Made by a program: the position numbers and the translations under genes | From: Chitinophaga pinensis | GTDB lineage: Bacteria; Bacteroidota; Bacteroidia; Flavobacteriales; Flavobacteriaceae | DNA: 11,165 bases | Reading direction: 5' to 3' | Assembly: GCA_943324925.2 (NCBI GenBank) | Contig: CALPNL020000048.1 | Location: 1-11,165, forward strand | Shown here: in pieces, positions 8,901 through 11,165 of the stretch | Layout of the letters: every line of letters starts with the position of its first letter | Numbering within the stretch: the first letter of the stretch is position 1 | The notes under the pieces: generated by a model | What the model was told of the DNA's origin: nothing | What the model saw: the letters and a program-made list of their open reading frames with translations, nothing else | Database searches by the model: none

Positions 8901-9373
8901 ATCACTTGCTCTTCATAAACAATTGGCGCCGGTGCAACATTCGTACTTAATTGAGATTCTGTGTAAGTTTGAAGAGTAGTTGTGTAAGCCGCTTCAGAAG
9001 TTTGATTTGCAGCAACTGCCGCAGAGGCAACCTTAACTTTAAAAACTCCACCTTGGTCACCTTGTTGGCTCGTTTTTACCCAAAAGCGCAATTGACCGTT
9101 CAATGGAATAGTTACTACCGGAGAGGCTATATAATATTTTGCAGAATTTCCTACTCCCAGATTTTCCCCAAATAACATCGCGTGTTTCGTTCCGCTACGA
9201 GGAGTTGTTCCATCGGTAAACCAGCTTTCTGATCCAGATCCGCTTTGAAACCTTGCCCAGTTAGCAGGGATTCCAAAAGGAGTTGAAGGGGTTTCAAAAC
9301 CTTGCAATAAGGCTTGAGAAAATCCAGTAGTTGTAATTAAAAGTGTAATTAATAAAAGTGTAATTTTTTTCAT
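2996..9373 (-). CDS. Giant T9SS type B-sorted adhesin-like surface protein
   Basis: Secreted modular protein of 2125 residues, probably a surface adhesin or matrix protein; its ligand is unknown. In order: signal peptide 1-20 (FSQ|A); choice-of-anchor-J/cleaved-adhesin-like jelly roll 21-200; FN3 about 201-305; CUB-like 311-422 (Cys 311, 339, 400, 422); FN3 428-525; CUB-like 529-636 (Cys 529, 557, 614, 636); FN3 642-738; a domain opening with NDEC and holding DDDDVWFKF (742-870); a further beta domain 877-1034; two ~83-residue A-type repeats 1036-1204; three ~65-residue B-type Ig-like repeats 1205-1401; an Ig-like domain with an inserted jelly-roll-like domain 1402-1644; a fourth B repeat 1645-1713; three A repeats 1715-1963; a PKD/Ig-like domain 1964-2044; and the type B sorting domain 2045-2125. 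The frame stays open to a TTG 21 codons upstream, but I start at the ATG at 9373 because it opens the signal peptide. No enzymatic domain is visible. Confidence 0.95.
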   Translation of the reverse strand: MKKITLLLITLLITTTGFSQALLQGFETPSTPFGIPANWARFQSGSGSESWFTDGTTPRSGTKHAMLFGENLGVGNSAKYYIASPVVTIPLNGQLRFWVKTSQQGDQGGVFKVKVASAAVAANQTSEAAYTTTLQTYTESQLSTNVAPAPIVYEEQVIDFPPATYPAGTQVYIAFVSEVTQTSPFQGDDLFLDDVLVVSRCLEPTTLGAGTFTSTSAVLNWTNPNPLTGVGLNTCNQWEIEIIPATQLNPIGSGIIVNTNPYTATTLTVAPFAPLLPLTQYKYYVRSKCAFSGSIWAGPFPFTTAPGPAVCGGNYVDIGGLSGTYANNTTAATGTTTICPVTPGDAVTVTFASFATETGLDILRVYNGNSSAGTLLGTYSGTLTGANLPGPFTSTAANGCLTFVFTSDPTVALAGWLSSVTCAPIPTCTRPSALTSSAITATSVSVGWTQAANPSGSTPTAWHYIALPCGTTAPTATSTGWLPANSNPFVVPNLTSGTCYDIYVRAACSATDLSSWSLLPVSVTTLPGCGGSFFDPGGPNGNYANNITAAAGTTTICPSIPGQVVTVTFNTFATENGFDFLRVYDGNSTAGTLIGTFSGTATIGPFSATNPSGCLTFVFTSDTVTTAAGWNASVTCGPPPTCTKPKTLTATTITQSTALLGWTQPANPDGSFATAWQVAAVPCGSAIPPIGSPLWLNANSNPFYITGLTSSTCYNYYVRAICSPTDASSIAGPFNFNTLIANDECTGAIDIAVNQNTNCLQTVTGSVAFATGSIQANSCGGTIDDDDVWFKFTATATSHYITILGENYGIAPGNINLALYTGTCGSLTQFGTCFTANNNTATGLTIGQTYYIRAYSTGTVASTTRFELCVGTNVGTCGTALPLCAINPIIIPNNVGVPTLPNPISPFSTTSTTVGCLGSAPSPTFYYLQIPTNGNYNFFLEQNTSSAFNGTGIDVDFVAWGPFTSNAAACAGISTTNAPATGIGCSFSAAFTENFGVNNAIAGEIYIIMITNFNGRKGYVRITQTAGPIPTICCPFGNFTYPKNFFCQNEANPTPSFVSNATAGTFSAVPSGLAINPVTGLINLAGSTPGSYVVYNTIAASGTCPSDVDSWAITITVPPSNVNINYSAASFCKTDTTIQNVTQTGPTGGNYTVSPAVGLSLNTTTGAINPSASTVGTYIVSYNLPQFLGCPGAVSSATVNIVLPVPTFNPAPPICAGGTSAPLPTTSLNGITGTWSPAINNTATTTYTFTPNAGQCATTTTMSIQVGTVAPVFTQVAPICAGATLAALPTTSTNGVVGTWSPAINNNATTTYTFTPSSGTCSSNTTMTITVNPATITPTFLDVTPICNGGTLTALPATSQNGVIGTWAPALNNLATTTYTFTPTSGQCSLPATKSIIVNPALGVTVNSPTVCSSTSATVTATPTLPGNYTYAWTVPTGATNPGNVASFNATVSGAYSVVITQQSNFCNSDFESPTGIPMGSLGFINNNNFQCWRTSATDGLIEVWTNGSENTYAYSGTQFIELNANQVSTLSQNLSIIPGSSVNISFAHRGRFSGTDVMRVEIGPFGGPYVSLGNFSATPSAWVFNSINYTFPNNGVTNYTVRFVSVSSGSGNLTVGNFIDAVSITGLGCSSSPVTGNVLITGVRTPTFTQIPTLCQNSVAPVLPTSSTNTPAITGTWNAVINTAIAGATTYTFTPAANQCANTTTMSVTVAPSPVASFNYNSATYCKTGANPVITFVNGGTAGVFTSTAGLSLNSATGAIDLSLSTPGNYIITNTIAASGGCNAVTATFAITITAPQVATFSYPGSPYCKTATNPSPVFSGGGVAGTFTSTTGLSINATTGAINLAASTAGTYTVTNTIATSGGCIAVVATAQVTITNLPQATIAYSDPFYCYNNTGSQAVTLTGTTGGTFSASPSGLSISATSGTFNVSTSAAGSYTVTYTMAAAGGCPQATATASFVIIPQINVQLTAVCVGPDFTITALPVAGSFNPANATYEWTGPNGFTFGPTSNPSIVIGTSGTYISTVTVNGCRYVTSQLVDGISCTIQKGISPNGDGDNEAFLLSDVKSLSIFNRYGTKVYSHGPNYTNQWHGQTDSGSDLPDGTYYYVITRNSGNTFTGWIYINR
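2999..3241 (-). other. T9SS type B C-terminal sorting domain of the adhesin
   Basis: Residues 2045-2125 of the giant protein match the gliding-motility-associated C-terminal (CHU_C, type B) domain. Landmarks are QKGISPNGDGDNEAF at 2047-2061, LSIFNRYGTKVY at 2069-2080, W2090 with HG, LPDGTYYYVI at 2100-2109 and the terminal TGWIYINR. This family directs export through the type IX system. It differs from the shorter type A domains and is typical of proteins paired with PorP/SprF-like partners. Confidence 0.95.
3485..4231 (-). repeat. Three tandem ~83-residue A-type repeats
   Basis: Residues 1715-1797, 1798-1880 and 1881-1963 of the adhesin. Each copy runs Y-x(5)-Y/F-C-K/Y, then G(G/T)xF/A-G-x-F, GLSI/LNxxTGAI, S-T-x-G-x-Y, and GGC before a final beta strand. 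The first two are closest to each other (TNTIAASGGC versus TNTIATSGGC); the third is more diverged (TYTMAAAGGC). Two related copies lie at 5762-6268. They are probably beta-sandwich spacer domains that hold the N-terminal modules away from the cell surface. Confidence 0.85.
4235..4441 (-). repeat. Fourth, separated B-type Ig-like repeat
   Basis: Residues 1645-1713 carry the B-repeat pattern: PTFTQIPTLCQ, LPTSSTN, ITGTWNAVIN, TTYTFTP, then QCANTTTMSVTV. It is cut off from the three-copy B array by the Ig-like domain and its jelly-roll insertion. A few extra residues in the middle (TAIAGATT) make it slightly longer than the other copies. Confidence 0.85.
4484..4975 (-). other. Jelly-roll-like domain inserted in an Ig-like domain
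   Basis: Residues 1467-1630 of the adhesin. The segment opens with CNSDFESP, contains QCWRTSATDGLIEVW (1491-1505), FIELNA (1520-1525), ISFAHRGR (1545-1552) and VSLGNF (1571-1576), and closes with FIDAVSITGLGC. This resembles the lectin-like or carbohydrate-binding jelly rolls of secreted Bacteroidota proteins. The flanks (YAWTVPTG...GAYSVVIT before, SSSPVTGNVLITGV after) look like two halves of one Ig-like domain. Fold and nesting are inferred from sequence pattern. Confidence 0.6.
5171..5761 (-). repeat. Three tandem ~65-residue B-type Ig-like repeats
   Basis: Residues 1205-1268, 1269-1333 and 1334-1401 of the adhesin. Shared pattern: PxF, PICxGxT, LPxTSxNG, GTWxPAxNN, ATTTYTFTP, GxC, then a final beta strand. 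Two cysteines per copy (in PIC and GxC) could form an intradomain disulfide. Similarity holds at DNA level: stretches such as GACCAAGTTCC and CACAAATTGG recur at matching places. Repeats of this kind are common in flavobacterial SprB-like proteins. Confidence 0.9.
5762..6268 (-). repeat. Two tandem A-type repeats, upstream block
   Basis: Residues 1036-1117 and 1118-1204 of the adhesin share the A-repeat pattern: FCQ or FCK near the start, GTF or GNY in the middle, GLAINPVTGLI or GLSLNTTTGAI, ST-x-G-x-Y, then a late TC or GC. They are more diverged from each other than the copies at 3485-4231, which suggests an older duplication. Confidence 0.8.
7160..8443 (-). repeat. Duplicated CUB-FN3 two-domain unit
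   Basis: Residues 311-527 and 529-738 of the adhesin are two copies of one CUB-like plus FN3 unit with a period of about 218 residues. The CUB parts align with equal spacing of their first two cysteines (28 residues) and share GTTTICP, LRVYxGNS, GCLTFVFTSD and AGW. The FN3 parts share GWTQxANPxGS, ANSNPF, LTSxTCY and YVRAxCS. The unit, not the single domain, was duplicated. An additional FN3 domain (about 201-305) precedes the first copy. Confidence 0.88.
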
Positions 9374-9424
9374 AAAATGAAAATTTAAGATTATAATCGG
9401 TAATTTAGTTTGCAATTTAGCTTC

Positions 9425-9432
9425 CAAATTTA
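9425..9432 (-). promoter_or_regulatory. Candidate -7 element for the adhesin operon
   Basis: The minus strand reads TAAATTTG here, an exact match to the Bacteroidota TAnnTTTG -7 consensus. It lies 51 nt upstream of the adhesin ATG, which would give a leader of about 45 nt. A clear TTG -33 element at the usual spacing is absent; the upstream sequence is mainly T-tracts. In A/T-rich DNA such a match can arise by chance, so this is tentative. The ATG is preceded by TAAATTTTCATTTT with no Shine-Dalgarno motif. Confidence 0.4.
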
Positions 9433-9523
9433 ACAAAAAAAATTAAAAAATAGCTTTTAATTGGATTTTTAACTACAGAATTTTAAAATTTATTAATTAT
9501 AAGTAAGTAAATCGCCGTTTTTC

Positions 9524-9546
9524 ATGCAAATAAATTAGCTTTGCAT
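9524..9546 (+). promoter_or_regulatory. Candidate hflX promoter with overlapping dyad
   Basis: TAGCTTTG at 9536-9543 fits TAnnTTTG and would start transcription roughly 10 nt before the hflX ATG. The inverted repeat ATGCAAA-N9-TTTGCAT (9524-9530 and 9540-9546) overlaps this element, so a bound protein could block it. No good -33 TTG is visible. The 7-bp arms in A/T-rich DNA give only moderate weight to the dyad. Confidence 0.4.
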
Positions 9547-9559
9547 TATATATTTTGAT

Positions 9560-10792
9560 ATGCTAGAAAAAGAAAATAAAAAGATTGAAAAAACGGTAAT
9601 TGTTGGGATAATTACCCAAAAACAGGACGAAGAAAAATTAAATGAATACCTTGATGAGTTGGCTTTTTTAACTTACACTGCGGGTGGTGAAGTCGTAAAA
9701 AGATTTTCTCAAAAAATGGAGCGTCCTAACCCAAAAACATTTGTAGGAACAGGAAAAATAGATGAAATAAATCATTTTGTAATTGAAAATGATATTTCGA
9801 CCGTTATTTTCGATGATGAGCTTTCTCCGTCTCAACAAAAAAATATTTCAAGAATAATCGCTTGTAAAATTCTAGATAGAACTCACCTTATCTTAGACAT
9901 ATTTGCTCAAAGAGCGGAAACTTCTTACGCCAGGACTCAAGTTGAATTAGCGCAATGTCAATATTTACTCCCACGATTATCCGGAATGTGGACGCACTTA
10001 GAACGCCAAAAAGGAGGAATCGGAATGCGCGGCCCTGGGGAAACTGAAATTGAAACCGACCGACGAATTGTTAGAGACCGAATTGCATTGCTTAAAGAGA
10101 AAATAAAAACTATCGACAAGCAAATGGGGGTTCAACGAGGAAATCGAGGTGCTATGGTTCGTGTTGCCTTAGTTGGTTATACCAATGTTGGAAAATCAAC
10201 TTTAATGAATGTGGTGGGTAAAAGTGATGTTTTTGTTGAAAATAAATTATTTGCCACTTTAGACACCACCGTGAGAAAAGTGGTGATAAAAAACTTGCCT
10301 TTTCTACTTTCAGATACTGTTGGATTTATTCGAAAATTGCCAACTCAACTAGTAGATTCTTTTAAAAGTACACTTGATGAAGTTCGTGAAGCCGACTTGC
10401 TTTTACATGTAGTAGATATTTCCCATCCTGATTTTGAAGACCATATTGATTCTGTAAATCAAACATTGGCAGATATAAAAAGCAATAATAAAACAACCAT
10501 AATGGTCTTCAATAAAATTGATGCTTTCAAACATTTAACAATTGATGAAGACGATTTAATAACTGAAAAAACTAGAAAACATTACACTTTAGAAGAATGG
10601 AAAACCACCTGGATGAACAATGTAGGTAAGGAAAAAGCGATTTTTATTTCGGCTACCAACAAAGAAAATTTTGAAGAATTTAGAGAGCGTGTTTATGAAG
10701 CGGTTCGAGAAATTCACATTTCAAGATTCCCCTACAATAAGTTTCTGTATCCCGATTTTAAAGATGCAATAGAAAAAGAAGAAGAAGATTAA
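9560..10792 (+). CDS. hflX: Ribosome-associated GTPase HflX
   Basis: Cytoplasmic translational GTPase of 410 residues. HflX proteins bind ribosomes and, in studied bacteria, split stalled or heat-damaged 70S ribosomes. The N-terminal HflX domain includes FVGTGK (61-66) and DDELSPSQQKN (85-95). A linker helix follows with the family signature GGIGMRGPGETEIETDRR (152-169). The G domain has G1 GYTNVGKST (206-214), G3 DTVGF (252-256), G4 NKID (318-321) and G5 SAT (364-366). All key GTPase motifs are intact and the length is normal for the family. The acidic, lysine-rich tail (KDAIEKEEED) is unremarkable. The ATG at 9560 gives the expected N-terminus and has no Shine-Dalgarno. The gene is divergent from the adhesin operon and ends 4 bp from the stop of the convergent DUF2480 gene, with no room for a terminator between them. 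Confidence 0.97.
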   Translation: MLEKENKKIEKTVIVGIITQKQDEEKLNEYLDELAFLTYTAGGEVVKRFSQKMERPNPKTFVGTGKIDEINHFVIENDISTVIFDDELSPSQQKNISRIIACKILDRTHLILDIFAQRAETSYARTQVELAQCQYLLPRLSGMWTHLERQKGGIGMRGPGETEIETDRRIVRDRIALLKEKIKTIDKQMGVQRGNRGAMVRVALVGYTNVGKSTLMNVVGKSDVFVENKLFATLDTTVRKVVIKNLPFLLSDTVGFIRKLPTQLVDSFKSTLDEVREADLLLHVVDISHPDFEDHIDSVNQTLADIKSNNKTTIMVFNKIDAFKHLTIDEDDLITEKTRKHYTLEEWKTTWMNNVGKEKAIFISATNKENFEEFRERVYEAVREIHISRFPYNKFLYPDFKDAIEKEEED

Positions 10793-10796
10793 AGGA

Positions 10797-11165
10797 TTAC
10801 TTTTTCTTGTATAATGGAACTGCCGAACACGCTTCACCATACATTATACTTTTTGCGTAAGGTTGTAAATATTGTACTGCAGCCACATAGGCGCTAATTG
10901 GAACCGGTTTTTTAGAACAACCCTTTATAATTACCGGTTTATTATCATATACAGAATAATCAATATTTGGAAGGATTTCTTGGTATAATAAAGAATCTAA
11001 ATCTTGTATATTACCATCAACAATTTTTTTTGCAAAAGGCGCCAAATGAACGGTAACTAAAATGGTCGCCCAAGCTGGAAGAATCGCATCGGTACTACAA
11101 CAAACAGCTACAAAATGATCTTGATATTTTGTCCAATCGTGTTGTTTTAAATGCTCCCGAAAATC
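10797..11165 (-). CDS. DUF2480 family protein, 5' end cut by window edge
   Basis: The minus-strand frame stays open from the stop at 10797-10799 to the window edge, giving 122 residues of the C-terminal part. The visible protein begins DFREHLKQHDWTKYQDHF. Conserved-looking blocks follow: VAVCCSTDAILPAWA, LAPFAKKIVDG, IKGCSKKPVPISAYV, LQPYAKSIMYGEACSAVP and the terminal YKKK. I recognise these as DUF2480, a Bacteroidota family of about 165-170 residues with no assigned function, so roughly 45 N-terminal residues probably lie outside the window. Cysteines recur in three of the blocks (CCS, KGC, GEACS), which could mean metal binding or redox sensitivity, but that is speculation. A TTG at 11045 is internal to the frame and not a credible start. 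The protein is probably cytoplasmic as far as visible: no membrane segment is seen. Confidence 0.88.
   Translation of the reverse strand, partial: DFREHLKQHDWTKYQDHFVAVCCSTDAILPAWATILVTVHLAPFAKKIVDGNIQDLDSLLYQEILPNIDYSVYDNKPVIIKGCSKKPVPISAYVAAVQYLQPYAKSIMYGEACSAVPLYKKK

Noticed and set aside
2996..9373. Tandem repeats considered as a CRISPR or satellite array
   Set aside because: The repeats are in frame, about 195 or 250 bp long, diverged at DNA level and encode Ig-like domains; there is no short identical repeat with unique spacers.
9374..9436. 21-codon N-terminal extension of the adhesin from a TTG
   Set aside because: The extension would sit in front of a normal signal peptide (MKKITLLLITLL) and would overlap the candidate -7 element; the ATG at 9373 explains the protein better.
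10771..10807. Possible bidirectional terminator AGAAAAAG / CTTTTTCT between hflX and DUF2480
   Set aside because: The stem is 8 bp, almost all A-T, with a 21-nt loop; it is probably a product of the GAA-rich hflX tail meeting the Lys-rich DUF2480 tail.
10797..11045. Short 82-residue gene starting at TTG 11045
   Set aside because: The same frame continues without a stop to the window edge and the upstream residues (CCSTDAILPAWA) fit the DUF2480 family, so this is the tail of a longer gene.

Overview
The window looks like chromosome from a member of the Bacteroidota, most likely Flavobacterium or a close relative. The DNA is A+T-rich, start codons are preceded by A/T-rich sequence rather than Shine-Dalgarno motifs, and the only promoter-like signals resemble the Bacteroidota -7 element TAnnTTTG. 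The content is typical of Flavobacteriia: a giant repeat-rich secreted protein with a type IX secretion system (T9SS) type B C-terminal signal, a PorP/SprF-family outer-membrane protein, a PorE-like OmpA-domain protein, and a DUF2480 gene.

Layout. Positions 1-65 hold nothing recognisable. A strong intrinsic terminator (66-105, minus strand) closes a three-gene minus-strand operon, read right to left: a 2125-residue adhesin-like protein (2996-9373), a PorP/SprF-family protein (2015-2935), and a 623-residue TPR/beta-propeller/OmpA protein (126-1997). The gaps are 60 bp and 17 bp, and the 60-bp gap carries a perfect 28-bp palindrome. A 186-bp divergent intergenic region (9374-9559) separates this operon from hflX (9560-10792, plus strand). 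hflX converges, with 4 bp between stop codons, on a DUF2480-family gene (10797 to beyond 11165, minus strand) that the window edge cuts at its 5' end.

How the genes work together (inference from known families). The giant protein would cross the inner membrane by its signal peptide and the outer membrane through the T9SS using its type B C-terminal domain. PorP/SprF-family proteins are needed for secretion or surface retention of such substrates, as SprF is for SprB in F. johnsoniae. The OmpA protein has the domain order of PorE (TPR, beta-propeller, carboxypeptidase-regulatory-like, OmpA_C) and could tie the PorP-like barrel to peptidoglycan. The operon therefore reads as a substrate, its outer-membrane partner and a cell-wall anchor. 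hflX and the DUF2480 gene appear functionally unrelated.

The architecture is recognisable, so I do not claim a wholly new system. The points most worth checking are a jelly-roll-like domain apparently nested inside an Ig-like domain of the adhesin, the palindrome between adhesin and porP, and the specificity of the adhesin-PorP-PorE-like trio.
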